64,000 nt of DNA from SHNJ01 sp964458615 (GTDB taxonomy: Bacteria; Pseudomonadota; Alphaproteobacteria; SHNJ01): assembly GCA_964458615.1 (NCBI GenBank), contig CAYWJR010000002.1:1-64000 (forward strand), written 5' to 3'. Positions 25,547 to 34,970 of the stretch are shown here, one piece after another. The notes beneath the pieces were generated by a model. That model saw only the letters and a list, made by a program, of their open reading frames with translations. It had not been told where the DNA came from and did not search any database. Position numbers and translations under genes: made by a program. How positions within the stretch are numbered: the first letter of the stretch is position 1; the number at the start of each line of letters is the position of its first letter.

Positions 25547-26882
25547 GCGCTATTTAAAAAGCTCTAGCTTTAAAATGGCGGCATTGTTCACCGTATTGCT
25601 GGCGGTGTCTGCGGCGATTCTGGGTTATTTTCTGATCGACTTTGGCAGGCGCGATTTCCTGCGCGAAACGGAAGCCGCGATCAATATCGAGAGCGATATG
25701 CTATCCAGCCTGGAGCGCGCCAAGAACGGAAGCATTCTGCCTTATATCCAAGAGCGGGCAAAAGACGATCAAATCGTGCGTTTTCGGTACGAGGACAAGA
25801 ACGGCAAGATTTTAAGTGGAACGATTGATCCAATACCCAGCGAGATTCAAAAATTCGCAGAAGGCGTTTTGCGATTCGATCTTGATACCAGCAATGGAAA
25901 ACAGGCATTTGCCGCGAAAATCCGCACATTCGACGACGGATCGCGCATTTTCGTCGCGCGGAACGTGCATGAATTAATCGCCAGCTACGACCGCCTCAAT
26001 CATCTAAGCTGGTTTATTATGCTGTTGATGTCGGCGGTCGTTCTGGTCAGTTTCGGCATCAGCCATTTCGTCGTCAGCCGCATCAACCGGATCGCGAAAA
26101 CGGCGCTTAACATCATGGAAACGGGCGATCTTTCGCAACGAATATCAATCGACAGCGGTTGGGACGACCTTAGCAATCTTTCGATGGTGTTGAACGGTTT
26201 TTTAGAAAAAATAGAGGATTTAATGAGCGGCATCCGCGAGGTCAGCAATAACATCGCGCATGATTTGCGTGCGCCTCTGACCGGGCTGCGAAGCGATATC
26301 GAAGCCCTGAAAGGGCAAAAAATCGACGACCATCGAATCGATGCCTTATTAGCCGAAGCCGATCGTATTCTTTCGGTTTTCCACGCACTGCTTCGCATCG
26401 CAAATATTGAAAAAGGAAAACGCAGCCAACTTATGGGTGATGTCAATCTAGGCAAGGTGATAAGAGATGTAGCCGATCTTTATGAACCATTAGCCGAAGA
26501 AAAGGATATTCGGCTTGAAATCACATCTTCGTCCGATGTGACATTAAGGGGCGACAGCGATTTATTATTTCAACTTTTTGCCAATATTTTAGACAACGCC
26601 ATCAAATTTTCGCCGCAAGGATCGGTCATTCGCCTGCGTGCCGAAATACAAAAAGATCAGATAATCGCATTTGTCGAGGATCAGGGAGCCGGTATTCCCG
26701 ATCATGAAAAAGAAAAAGTATTCAAACATTTCTATCGTGGCGATGCAAGCCGCAGTGCGCCCGGAAACGGACTTGGCCTAAGCCTTGTCAAGGCGGTCGT
26801 TGAACAACATCACGCGCAAATTACCCTTGAAGACGCGCAACCAGGTTTGAGGGTTAAGATCGCGTTTCAACCTTACCAATAG
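25515..26882 (+). CDS. Sensor histidine kinase
   Basis: Membrane kinase of 455 residues. TM1 (AALFTVLLAVSAAILGYFLI), a periplasmic sensor of about 130 residues, TM2 (LSWFIMLLMSAVVLVSFGIS), HAMP, the dimerisation/phospho-acceptor box IAHDLRAPLTGLRSDIEAL, N-box QLFANILDNAIKFSPQGS, G1 VEDQGAGIPD and G2 GNGLGLSLVKAV. All catalytic motifs are intact. The frame allows a GTG start at 25515 overlapping the regulator, or ATG 25575 just before TM1; I keep the longer form with low certainty. The signal sensed is unknown. Confidence 0.9.
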   Translation: MQDISSKTVSRRYLKSSSFKMAALFTVLLAVSAAILGYFLIDFGRRDFLRETEAAINIESDMLSSLERAKNGSILPYIQERAKDDQIVRFRYEDKNGKILSGTIDPIPSEIQKFAEGVLRFDLDTSNGKQAFAAKIRTFDDGSRIFVARNVHELIASYDRLNHLSWFIMLLMSAVVLVSFGISHFVVSRINRIAKTALNIMETGDLSQRISIDSGWDDLSNLSMVLNGFLEKIEDLMSGIREVSNNIAHDLRAPLTGLRSDIEALKGQKIDDHRIDALLAEADRILSVFHALLRIANIEKGKRSQLMGDVNLGKVIRDVADLYEPLAEEKDIRLEITSSSDVTLRGDSDLLFQLFANILDNAIKFSPQGSVIRLRAEIQKDQIIAFVEDQGAGIPDHEKEKVFKHFYRGDASRSAPGNGLGLSLVKAVVEQHHAQITLEDAQPGLRVKIAFQPYQ

Positions 26883-26949
26883 TTTAGAATTCGGTAAGAT
26901 TATATCAAAGGCATGTGTCTTAGATTGCAATTGTTGAAGGAACAAAGTT

Positions 26950-28221
26950 TTGACGCGCTTGAAAAATAAAAAAATTGCTGTCATCGGCACGGGCATTTCC
27001 GGCTTGGGTTCGGCTTCGCTGCTATACCCTCATCACGACATAACCATTTACGAAAAAAACTCTTATATAGGCGGGCACAGCCGGACGCTGGATATTGCGA
27101 TAAACGACAATATTATTTCGGTCGATACCGGATTTATCGTATTTAACAAAAAAAATTATCCTTTGTTGACCCGGCTTTTCAAGCATCTTGACGTTCCGGT
27201 TGTCGAAAGCGCTATGTCGTTCGGCGCAAGCGTCAATAACGGCTGGCTAGAGTATGGCACAAATGGACTTAGCAGTTTGTTGGCGCAGAAAGCAAATTTG
27301 CTAAGGCCCGATTTTTGGAAAATGTCGGCGGATATTTTAAAATTCAACAAAAATGCTAAAAAATACCTGACTAAAGACCCGTCTTTCACCCTAGGCGAGT
27401 GTTTGGATGATTTAGGATTGGGAATTTGGTTCCGCCATTATTTTCTTTTGGCCATGGGCGGTGCAATATGGAGCACACCGCTTTCTGAAATGTTGAAATT
27501 TCCGGCCAGCACATTTATTCGATTTTTTGATAATCATGGGCTTTTGACAATTAACGATCATCCGCAATGGTATACGGTGCGCGGCGGAAGCCGCGAATAT
27601 GTAAATCGTTTAACCGCTCCTTTTCAGGGTCGTATCCGCACAAATTGCGGCGTTGAAAAAGTTCAACGCGTTGCCGAAGGCGTTATAGTCAAAGACGATA
27701 AGGGACAAATCGAAAATTACGAGCATGTCGTTTTCGCCTGCCACGCCGACCAGGCTCTGGCCATGATTGAAAACCCCGACAAAGATGAGAAGAAAATACT
27801 TTCCGCCTTCAAGTATCAGCCCAACCGCGCTGTTTTACACAGCGATGCAAGCTTTATGCCCAAACGCAAAAGCGCCTGGGCAAGCTGGGTTTATTTGTTG
27901 GAAGGCAAAATCGACGACAAACCGAACATGTCCCTAAGTTATTGGATGAACAATCTTCAGCCACTTGGAACCGATCAACCGATCATCGTTACGTTAAACC
28001 CCGGGCGCGAACCGGATCCGCGCCTTGTTTATAACGATTATATTTTCGAGCATCCGGTTTTCGATGCCGACGCCATCAACAATCAGGCAAAGATCGCGGA
28101 AATTCAGGGGCGCAATCGCCTTTGGTTTTGCGGCGCTTATCAACGTTATGGATTTCATGAAGACGGCCTTGGCAGTGCCGTGAAATTGGCCGAACGCATG
28201 GGAATAGATACCCCATGGTAA
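26950..28221 (+). CDS. NAD(P)/FAD-dependent oxidoreductase of the CFA-lipid operon
   Basis: Flavoprotein of 423 residues. The Rossmann FAD site is KIAVIGTGISGLGSASLLYP, then the second acidic residue in ITIYEKNSYIGGHS, an amine-oxidase-like body, and a C-terminal FAD motif RYGFHEDGLGSAVKLAERMG. Homologues are consistently linked to DUF1365 and cyclopropane-fatty-acid-synthase-like genes, where they are thought to modify membrane fatty acids. TTG 26950 is the likely start, eight bases after GAAGGA; no ATG is nearby. First gene of an eleven-gene plus-strand run; seven bases overlap the next gene. Confidence 0.85.
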   Translation: MTRLKNKKIAVIGTGISGLGSASLLYPHHDITIYEKNSYIGGHSRTLDIAINDNIISVDTGFIVFNKKNYPLLTRLFKHLDVPVVESAMSFGASVNNGWLEYGTNGLSSLLAQKANLLRPDFWKMSADILKFNKNAKKYLTKDPSFTLGECLDDLGLGIWFRHYFLLAMGGAIWSTPLSEMLKFPASTFIRFFDNHGLLTINDHPQWYTVRGGSREYVNRLTAPFQGRIRTNCGVEKVQRVAEGVIVKDDKGQIENYEHVVFACHADQALAMIENPDKDEKKILSAFKYQPNRAVLHSDASFMPKRKSAWASWVYLLEGKIDDKPNMSLSYWMNNLQPLGTDQPIIVTLNPGREPDPRLVYNDYIFEHPVFDADAINNQAKIAEIQGRNRLWFCGAYQRYGFHEDGLGSAVKLAERMGIDTPW

Positions 28222-28976
28222 ATACCCCGCATATTTACAGCGCCAAGGTGGTTCACAAACGAATACTGCCTAAAGAAAATTCATTCTCTTACTCCGTCTA
28301 CTATCTCGTTTTACCCTTGCCCGCCTCAACGGTTCCCGGCTGGCTTGCAAGTTTTCATGCAAAAGACCTCGGATTTCGAGATGGCAGCGATCCTTTGGAT
28401 TACGCCAAAAAAATTCTGGCCGATTATGGCCTAAACACGATCTGCGACAGAATTGTGTTGGTAACCATGCCGCGTGTTTTGGGATATGTTTTCAATCCTG
28501 TCAGCTTTTATCTCTGCCTTGACACCACAGACAGTCTAAGGGCGGTTTTATGTGAAGTGCATAATACGTTTGGCGAACAACACACCTATGTGTGCGCAAA
28601 TCCCGATCATACTCCTATAAATGCTGAACAATGGCTGGAAGCGTCTAAGGAATTTCACGTCTCTCCTTTTCTGGATCGATCCGGCGATTATCTTTTTCGT
28701 TTCAATTTAAGCGCCGACAGTCTTGGTATATGGATAGACTATTATGATAAAGAGCAGCAAAAACAGTTGATTACTTCGTTGATTGGAACATTCTCGCCCC
28801 TTACGCCATACTATCTTCGCCGCGCTTTTTGGCGGCATCCCATGGTCACTCTTAAGGCTATATCGCTTATACATTGGCAGGCGCTGCGACTGGTTTTTAA
28901 AGGCATTCGATACATTGCCAAGCCTGCGCAATTTGAAAGTAAAGTCACCGGCACCAGAAATCTTAAAAAAATGTAA
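28215..28976 (+). CDS. DUF1365 family protein
   Basis: A 253-residue protein of the DUF1365 family: IYSAKVVHKRILPKENSFSY, then VTMPRVLGYVFNPVSFYLCL, VLCEVHNTFGEQHTYVC and KEFHVSPFLDRSGDYLFRF. This order of blocks is diagnostic for the family. No catalytic function has been assigned; it always accompanies the FAD oxidoreductase and CFA-type methyltransferase and is presumed to act on the same lipid. Overlaps its neighbour upstream and is followed by a 62-base spacer before the methyltransferase. Confidence 0.9.
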   Translation: MVNTPHIYSAKVVHKRILPKENSFSYSVYYLVLPLPASTVPGWLASFHAKDLGFRDGSDPLDYAKKILADYGLNTICDRIVLVTMPRVLGYVFNPVSFYLCLDTTDSLRAVLCEVHNTFGEQHTYVCANPDHTPINAEQWLEASKEFHVSPFLDRSGDYLFRFNLSADSLGIWIDYYDKEQQKQLITSLIGTFSPLTPYYLRRAFWRHPMVTLKAISLIHWQALRLVFKGIRYIAKPAQFESKVTGTRNLKKM

Positions 28977-29038
28977 GACAAGAGAAAGTCAAATGACAGG
29001 AAGCCAAGCTTATAAAAAAGGCTATAATGAGGTAAATT

Positions 29039-30199
29039 ATGTTTGATCGTCATATCACAAACCGCTTTCTGACCGCCCTGAATCATATTGAATATGGATC
29101 GATATCAATCGCAACGCCCGATGGAAAGAAGTATTCTTTCAGCGGGCCAAAGCCAGGGGCCTGTGCCCAACTGGATATTCATGATTGGCGCGTGATCAGT
29201 GCGATGCTCCGGCACGGTGACATAGCTCTTGCGGAAGCGTACCGCGACGGTTGGTGGGATTCTTTCGATCCTGCCGAACTTTTTTTGTTCGGCCTGCAAA
29301 ATCAATCTGCGCTCGATGGCTATATTTACGGCAACGCGTTCGGAAAACTGGCGTCGAGAATAGCTTATTTGTTTACGCGCAATACGGTGAATGGCAGCAA
29401 AAAAAATATTCATGCGCATTATGACCTGGGCAACGAATTCTATGCTCTTTGGCTCGACCCAAGCATGACCTACTCTTCGGCGATTTTTAAAAATGATACA
29501 GAAAACCTGCAAGCGGCTCAGCACCATAAATACGACCGGATTATCGAACGCTTAAACCCTTCGGGCAGCCTCTTGGAAATAGGATGCGGCTGGGGCGGTT
29601 TTGCCGAAAGAGCGCTTGGAAAAGGCGACTACAACATCAAAGGTTTGACGATTTCAAAGGCTCAGCATGATTTCGCAACCAACCGCATAGGCAAGAATGC
29701 GGTGATCGCGCTAGAGGATTACCGCCATCAAAAAGGTTTGTACGACCAAATTGTATCCATCGAAATGTTCGAAGCGGTGGGCGAGAAATTCTGGCCTGTT
29801 TATTTCTCAAAAGTAAAATCCCTTTTAGCGGACAAAGGCAAGGCAGTCATTCAAACCATCACGATTGCGGATGCGTGTTTCGAACGCTACCGCAAATGCG
29901 GCGATGCGATTCGCACTTTTATTTTTCCGGGCGGGATGCTGCCCTGCCCGTCGCGATTCCACGAAGAAACCGCCAAGGCCGGATTGCGCGTGACGGACGA
30001 GTTCGCATTTGGCCAGGATTATGCCCTTACGTTGTCGCATTGGCTCAAAAACTTCGATGCCAAAGTCAACCAGGTGAAAAGTATGGGTTTTGACGATAAA
30101 TTTATACGCATGTGGCGGTTTTATCTGACCTGCTGCATCGCAGCTTTCAGACATGGCCGCACGAGCGTGGTGCAGTGGGAGTTGCAACATGCGGCATAG
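29039..30199 (+). CDS. Cyclopropane-fatty-acid-synthase-family lipid methyltransferase
   Basis: SAM-dependent methyltransferase of 386 residues acting on unsaturated acyl chains of membrane phospholipids. It has NIHAHYDLGNEFYALWLDPS, then MTYSSAIF, SAM motif I SLLEIGCGWGGFAERALGKG and a motif KGLTISKAQHDFA, then YDQIVSIEMFEAVGEKFWPV and FIFPGGMLPCPSRF, all conserved in CfaS-like enzymes. In this operon type the product may be a methylated or furan fatty acid precursor instead of a cyclopropane ring; sequence alone does not decide. Its end overlaps the next gene by 11 bases. Confidence 0.92.
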   Translation: MFDRHITNRFLTALNHIEYGSISIATPDGKKYSFSGPKPGACAQLDIHDWRVISAMLRHGDIALAEAYRDGWWDSFDPAELFLFGLQNQSALDGYIYGNAFGKLASRIAYLFTRNTVNGSKKNIHAHYDLGNEFYALWLDPSMTYSSAIFKNDTENLQAAQHHKYDRIIERLNPSGSLLEIGCGWGGFAERALGKGDYNIKGLTISKAQHDFATNRIGKNAVIALEDYRHQKGLYDQIVSIEMFEAVGEKFWPVYFSKVKSLLADKGKAVIQTITIADACFERYRKCGDAIRTFIFPGGMLPCPSRFHEETAKAGLRVTDEFAFGQDYALTLSHWLKNFDAKVNQVKSMGFDDKFIRMWRFYLTCCIAAFRHGRTSVVQWELQHAA

Positions 30200-30704
30200 T
30201 TTTATTATATTTTTTGCATTACTGCTTAACGCGCAGGCCGCATTTTCCGCGCAAGCTATTTTTTCAAGCATTCCGAACGCTTCGGTCGTAGGCCGTGGCG
30301 TGCTGTCTTATGTTTTTTGGGATGTGTATGAAGCGACCTTGTATGCGCCAGAAGGAAGGTGGGATCCAGCGACACCGTTCGCTGTATCGATCGAATATTA
30401 TCATTCGATTAACGGAGTAGACATCGCCGATGTATCGGTGCAGGAAATGCGCAGGCAGGGTTTTACCGATGAAGTAAAGCTGGCGGCGTGGCATTCGCAA
30501 ATGAAAGACATATTCCCAAATGTCAGCAACGGCACAGTTTTATCGGCTGTTTACACCCCCGGAAAGCAAACCACTTTTTATAATTCAAACGAGATGATTG
30601 GTTCTGTAAAAGGCGATGATTTCGGGCAGCGGTTTTTTGGAATATGGCTTGACGAAAACACATCAAAGCCAAACTTGCGCCGCGCGCTTTTGGGTATGAA
30701 ATGA
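30189..30704 (+). CDS. Chalcone-isomerase-like periplasmic protein
   Basis: A 171-residue secreted protein with signal peptide MRHSFIIFFALLLNAQAAFS. The body GRGVLSYVFWDVYEATLYAP, YYHSINGVDIADVS and IGSVKGDDFGQRFFGIWLDE matches the bacterial chalcone isomerase-like family (PF16036 type). Such proteins occur in the same CFA/DUF1365 clusters; their fold can bind fatty acids. ATG 30189, not the frame's first ATG at 30153, gives the signal peptide and an 11-base overlap with the methyltransferase. Confidence 0.82.
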   Translation: MRHSFIIFFALLLNAQAAFSAQAIFSSIPNASVVGRGVLSYVFWDVYEATLYAPEGRWDPATPFAVSIEYYHSINGVDIADVSVQEMRRQGFTDEVKLAAWHSQMKDIFPNVSNGTVLSAVYTPGKQTTFYNSNEMIGSVKGDDFGQRFFGIWLDENTSKPNLRRALLGMK

Positions 30705-32026
30705 TAAAAACCAGCATCGCTGCCAAGCAGCTTACTTTGTATGGGGCAATTGCCCTGCCTTTGTCTTTTGCTGGCTTCCCGCTTTATGTTCTAGCCCCAG
30801 ATTTTTATGCGACACATCATGGTTTATCCCTAACCCTGCTGGGCACATTGTTGTTGGCAATACGTCTTTTTGACGCCGTTCAAGATCCAATCATCGGCTG
30901 GCTGGCCGACAAGTGGCAACATAAATTTTTCCCTTTTGTGCTTGGGTCTGGATTAAGCCTGTGCGTTGCGATTTTCGCGCTTTTTAATATGGTCGTTTTA
31001 AACCCTGCGATCTGGTTCGTTTTATGCCTGATTGTCGCGGTCAGCGCCTATAGCATTATCAGCATAATTTTAGGGTCATACGCAACACTTTGGACGGATG
31101 ATAAAAACGATCAAACCCGCATCGCCGGAGCGCGCGAGGCATTCGGCCTTATCGGCATTATCATTGCCGTTTCTGTTCCTTCGGTCCTAGCGCACATAAT
31201 CGCGCCGGAATCAGTCTATATTTGGTACAGCGGTATTTTGCTGTTACTTATGGCAATCGGAATAATTTGTTTTTCGAACTTGCCTGGAATTTTTTTACCG
31301 CCTGATCAACGCGCCGCAATGGCGCCAGCAGACTTGCGATCCGGTTTGCAATCTGTGTCACCGTTTGGCAAACGGATTTTCGCCATTTATGGAATCAGCA
31401 TGCTGGCTTCCAGTATTCCGGCAGTGCTGGTGATTTTCTATGTGCGCGATCTGCTTTTTGCAGAACATATTTTAGGGCTGTTTCTGTTCTTGTATTTCTT
31501 TTCCGGGGCAATTGGCATGCCGGTTTGGAAAAGGCTTAGTTCGCATTATGGCAAATGCCGCGCATGGGCTTTTTCCAACTTGTTGGCGGTGGCGGGTTTT
31601 ATCGGCGCATTTTTTTTGGGCGCCGGAGACGTTTGGGCTTATGGCTTGGTTTGCATTGTATCAGGCCTTGCATTGGGCGCGGATTTGACACTGCCCCCCT
31701 CGATTCTGGCAGATGACATTCATTCAAATGGAAACAGCCGTTTTTCCGGTACACAATATGCGATTCTGGCTTTTTTATCGAAAGCAAGTCTTGCGGTCGC
31801 GTCCGCAATTGCCCTGCCCATGCTTGACTGGACGGGATTTATACCGCAGGCCGCAAATAGCAAACAAGCCTTGTTTGCGCTGTCCGCCGCTTATGCGCTT
31901 GTTCCTTGCATTCTAAAAATCATATCTGCGGGCTTGCTTTACAGGCTTTCTATTCAATTTAATTCAGGAGTATTACATGAAAACATTAAAGATTATGGCA
32001 ACCATAGGAGTTCTTTTCATGCTTAA
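30701..32026 (+). CDS. MFS transporter (GPH/MelB-like) of the lipid operon
   Basis: Twelve-TM major facilitator of 441 residues: ALPLSFAGFPLYVLAPDFYA, then RLFDAVQDPIIGWLADKWQH (the MelB/GPH loop with the conserved Asp pair), and SGLALGADLTLPPSILADDI in the second half. GPH relatives are sodium- or proton-coupled symporters. In this conserved cluster the cargo is unknown; a lipid or flippase role is possible. Four-base ATGA overlap with the upstream gene. Its last 50 bases overlap the lipoprotein gene that follows, so the C-terminus past LYRLSIQFNS is probably not critical. Confidence 0.85.
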   Translation: MIKTSIAAKQLTLYGAIALPLSFAGFPLYVLAPDFYATHHGLSLTLLGTLLLAIRLFDAVQDPIIGWLADKWQHKFFPFVLGSGLSLCVAIFALFNMVVLNPAIWFVLCLIVAVSAYSIISIILGSYATLWTDDKNDQTRIAGAREAFGLIGIIIAVSVPSVLAHIIAPESVYIWYSGILLLLMAIGIICFSNLPGIFLPPDQRAAMAPADLRSGLQSVSPFGKRIFAIYGISMLASSIPAVLVIFYVRDLLFAEHILGLFLFLYFFSGAIGMPVWKRLSSHYGKCRAWAFSNLLAVAGFIGAFFLGAGDVWAYGLVCIVSGLALGADLTLPPSILADDIHSNGNSRFSGTQYAILAFLSKASLAVASAIALPMLDWTGFIPQAANSKQALFALSAAYALVPCILKIISAGLLYRLSIQFNSGVLHENIKDYGNHRSSFHA

Positions 32027-32513
32027 CGGATGTGGCGGAAACAATCTAGATTATTACAAAGGCACAACGCCGCAGGCCGATATTAAGGAATATTTCAATG
32101 GACCCGTCAAGGCATGGGGTATCGTTCAAGACTGGCAAGGCCGTGTGGTTGGGCGATTTGATGTAAACATGGTCGGCAAATGGGACGGCGACATTGGTAC
32201 ATTAACCGAAAATTTCGATTATTATAACGGCAAGAAACAGCAACGCGTATGGACAATAAAAAAACTGCCTAACGGCAGTTATGAAGGCACGGCTTCTGAT
32301 ATTATCGATAAGGCAACCGGCAAAACCGAAGGCAGCGCGGTGCGCTGGAACTATGTCATGGATTTACCCGTTGATGACACAACTTATCGCATTCGTTTCG
32401 ACGATTGGATGTGGGTCATGAATGATGGCGTACTTATCAACCGTTCTTATCTGAAGAAATTTGGAATCACCGTTTCCGAACTGACCATTTTCATGCAAAA
32501 GCAAAAGCCATGA
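31977..32513 (+). CDS. DUF3833 family lipoprotein
   Basis: A 178-residue lipoprotein: signal MKTLKIMATIGVLFMLNGCG with lipobox LNGC, then YFNGPVKAWGIVQDWQGRVV, TLTENFDYYNGKKQQRVW and TYRIRFDDWMWVMNDGVLIN, the DUF3833 blocks. The compact beta-sandwich resembles lipocalins, and a lipid-binding envelope role has been proposed for the family. SD AGGAG precedes ATG 31977. Overlaps the MFS gene by 50 bases and the SDR gene by four. Confidence 0.9.
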   Translation: MKTLKIMATIGVLFMLNGCGGNNLDYYKGTTPQADIKEYFNGPVKAWGIVQDWQGRVVGRFDVNMVGKWDGDIGTLTENFDYYNGKKQQRVWTIKKLPNGSYEGTASDIIDKATGKTEGSAVRWNYVMDLPVDDTTYRIRFDDWMWVMNDGVLINRSYLKKFGITVSELTIFMQKQKP

Positions 32514-33271
32514 GCAAAACAGATTATAAAGACCAAATCGTCTGGATTATTGGTGCAAGCAGCGGCATAGGCCTTGCCCTTGCCCGCGAGCTTGCTGCGC
32601 GTGGGGCGATCCTGGCGTTGTCCGCCCGGCGCAAAGACGATCTGGAATCAATACAATCATCGCTTGGCCACGTACACAAGGTTTTTGCCGTTGATGTAAC
32701 TGATTCTGATATGGTTGCCCGAAGCGCACAAGCCATACGAGCCGCGTTTGGGCGGATCGATCGCGTGGTTTTCTTGGCCGCCGCATACGCGCCGATGAAA
32801 CTGAATGCGCTGGCACAGCCCGTCACCCGGCAAATTGTCGATGTTAATTTGACGGGCGCTTTCAACATAGTTCATGCTGTCATTCCTATACTCAACAGCC
32901 AGCAAAACAAAGGCCAAATCGCATTGTGCGGAAGCGTTGCAGGTTATATCGGCCTGCCCGGCGGGCAGCCTTATAGCGCCACGAAGGCGGCAATCATCAA
33001 CTTGGCCGAAAGCCTTTATGCGGAATCCAGCGGCAGATTTGATGTCAAGCTTATCAGCCCAGGTTTTGTTAGAACGCCGCTGACCGACAAGAACGATTTC
33101 ACAATGCCGATGATTATCGGTCCGGAACAAGCCGCAAAAGAGATTGCCAATGGCCTGCTGTTGCAGCGTTTTGAAATTCACTTCCCAAAAAAATTTACAA
33201 CCCTTTTAAAATTCATGCGCTTGCTGCCCTATGGGATGTCGCTGCGCTTGATTCGTATGATCAAATCTTAA
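32510..33271 (+). CDS. Short-chain dehydrogenase/reductase
   Basis: Classical SDR of 253 residues: nucleotide site IVWIIGASSGIGLALARELA, NNAG-like segment replaced by VVFLAAAYAP, catalytic Ser in CGSVAGYIGLPGGQPYS, and Tyr/Lys in PYSATKAAII, then SPGFVRTPLTDKNDF. Active-site residues are intact, with NADPH preferred by the Arg-rich end of strand 2 (SARRKDD). It follows the DUF3833 lipoprotein with a four-base overlap, as in related clusters, and probably reduces a lipid or aldehyde. Confidence 0.92.
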   Translation: MSKTDYKDQIVWIIGASSGIGLALARELAARGAILALSARRKDDLESIQSSLGHVHKVFAVDVTDSDMVARSAQAIRAAFGRIDRVVFLAAAYAPMKLNALAQPVTRQIVDVNLTGAFNIVHAVIPILNSQQNKGQIALCGSVAGYIGLPGGQPYSATKAAIINLAESLYAESSGRFDVKLISPGFVRTPLTDKNDFTMPMIIGPEQAAKEIANGLLLQRFEIHFPKKFTTLLKFMRLLPYGMSLRLIRMIKS

Positions 33272-33282
33272 GGAGAAAAGCC

Positions 33283-34392
33283 ATGAATATGTTATTTGAA
33301 CCTCTTAAACTTGGCGAGATTGTTTTGCCCAACCGGATCGTTATGGCACCTTTGACCCGTATGCGCAGCAAACAGCCAGGCAACATTCCGCATGCGATCA
33401 ATGCGGAATATTATGCGCAACGAGCAAGCGCTGGCTTGATCATCTCAGAAGCCACCCAAATCAGCCAGCAAGGCCAAGGTTATCCCGGAACACCCGGTAT
33501 TCATAGTGACGAGCAAGTAGCAGGCTGGAAAACGGTGATACAGGCCGTGCACGCGAAGAACGGAAGAATTTTTCTGCAACTATGGCATGTCGGCAGAATT
33601 TCTCATTCTTCCCATCAGCCGGATAGCAAGCCGCCCGTCGCACCTTCTGCTATCGCGCCGACCGGTAAGGTTTTCACCGCTAATTGGAAACAGGCGGATT
33701 ACGAAATGCCGCGCGCGCTAGAAATTTCTGAAATAGCCGAGATCCTCCAAGACTATCGGCACGCATGCGAAAAAGCCAAGATGGCGGGATTTGACGGCGT
33801 CGAAGTGCATGGCGCAAATGGCTATCTGCTTGACCAATTTCTGCAAGACGGAAGCAACAAACGCGACGATGTTTATGGCGGGTCTATCGAAAATCGCGCG
33901 CGCTTGCTTTTGGAAGTCGTCGACATCGCCATTCATGTCTGGGGCAAAGGCCGTGTTGGCGTACGCCTTTCGCCTTATGGCACATTCAATGATATGAGCG
34001 ATAGCGATCCAATAACTCTTTTTTCTTATGTTTTAAATGAACTTAATGACCGCCAGATCGCTTATGTGCACATGATCGAACCCCGCGCCACTGGCGCTGG
34101 CGGCGGAGAAGCCATAAACCACAACGCGCCATCGACATCGGAATTATTCAAGAAAATGTTTAGCGGCGTTTTTATTTCCGCCGGCGGGTATTCCGCTGTG
34201 ACGGCGGAAAACGCCGTTATTTCCGGACAGGCCGACGCAATCGCTTTCGGCAGGCTGTATATTTCGAATCCAGATCTGGTCGAACGGATCAAAAAAGGTG
34301 CGGATCTGACACCCTATAACCGCGCAACTTTTTACGGCGGGTCTGAAAAAGGCTATACGGATTATCCATTTCTGCCGGCAACGTCATCATGA
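33283..34392 (+). CDS. Old Yellow Enzyme family ene-reductase
   Basis: FMN enzyme of 369 residues of the NemA/OYE type that reduces activated C=C bonds, nitro groups or electrophilic lipid-peroxidation products. Motifs: GEIVLPNRIVMAPLTRMRSK, then QLWHVGRISHSS, GFDGVEVHGANGYLLDQFLQ, and C-terminal FMN-phosphate site AIAFGRLYISNPDLVERIKK. AAGGAG precedes ATG 33283. It is co-transcribed with glutathione peroxidase and photolyase, consistent with detoxification after photo-oxidative stress. Confidence 0.93.
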   Translation: MNMLFEPLKLGEIVLPNRIVMAPLTRMRSKQPGNIPHAINAEYYAQRASAGLIISEATQISQQGQGYPGTPGIHSDEQVAGWKTVIQAVHAKNGRIFLQLWHVGRISHSSHQPDSKPPVAPSAIAPTGKVFTANWKQADYEMPRALEISEIAEILQDYRHACEKAKMAGFDGVEVHGANGYLLDQFLQDGSNKRDDVYGGSIENRARLLLEVVDIAIHVWGKGRVGVRLSPYGTFNDMSDSDPITLFSYVLNELNDRQIAYVHMIEPRATGAGGGEAINHNAPSTSELFKKMFSGVFISAGGYSAVTAENAVISGQADAIAFGRLYISNPDLVERIKKGADLTPYNRATFYGGSEKGYTDYPFLPATSS

Positions 34393-34403
34393 CAAGGTCA
34401 TTC

Positions 34404-34970
34404 ATGAAAAGGTCTATATATGCCATTATAACAATTTTTACAGCGCTGTTAACCAGCCAAACCGCAGATGCGAAAATGCAAGAAAAAACCAGTTACGATT
34501 TCTCATTTAAAACGCTGATGGGCGAAGACCCTATGCCGCTGAAGCAGTTTGAAGGAAAAGTGATGTTAATCGTCAACACCGCTTCGCACTGCGGCTTTAC
34601 CCCGCAGTACGACAGCCTGGAAAAAATTTACACGAAATACAAAGACAGAGGTTTTGTAGTAATCGGCGTGCCAAGCAACGACTTTGGAAAGCAAGAATCA
34701 GGCAGCAATCGGGAAATAGCCGATTTTTGCAGAATCAATTACGGCGTGACTTTTCCTATGGCCTCAAAAGAGATCATCACCGGCGAAGGCGCCCATCCTT
34801 TTTATATCTGGGCGAAAAAGTCGCTTGGATTTGGAACCGCGCCCAAGTGGAATTTTCATAAATACCTAGTGGATCGCCGCGGCAATTTGATCGATTATTT
34901 TAATTCCACCACCAATCCCGACAGCGATCGCGTCAAAAAATCCATCGAAAAGGCGCTGGCCGCAGAATGA
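34404..34970 (+). CDS. Glutathione peroxidase family protein, exported
   Basis: Thiol peroxidase of the GPx family, 188 residues, with an N-terminal signal peptide (MKRSIYAIITIFTALLTSQT, ADA). Landmarks are VMLIVNTASHCGFTPQYDSL with the peroxidatic Cys in place of selenocysteine, VIGVPSNDFGKQESGSN, and KWNFHKYLVDRRGNLID with the Trp-Asn tetrad residues. I prefer ATG 34404 because AAGG lies six bases before it; ATG 34389 would overlap the ene-reductase stop (ATGA) and add five residues. Acts in the periplasm on lipid or organic peroxides. Confidence 0.92.
   Translation: MKRSIYAIITIFTALLTSQTADAKMQEKTSYDFSFKTLMGEDPMPLKQFEGKVMLIVNTASHCGFTPQYDSLEKIYTKYKDRGFVVIGVPSNDFGKQESGSNREIADFCRINYGVTFPMASKEIITGEGAHPFYIWAKKSLGFGTAPKWNFHKYLVDRRGNLIDYFNSTTNPDSDRVKKSIEKALAAE

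Noticed and set aside
33283..34392. ECF sigma factor or ChrR-like gene in the light-defence run
   Set aside because: No such gene between 24866 and 36980; the regulators found are a histidine kinase and an OmpR-type regulator.
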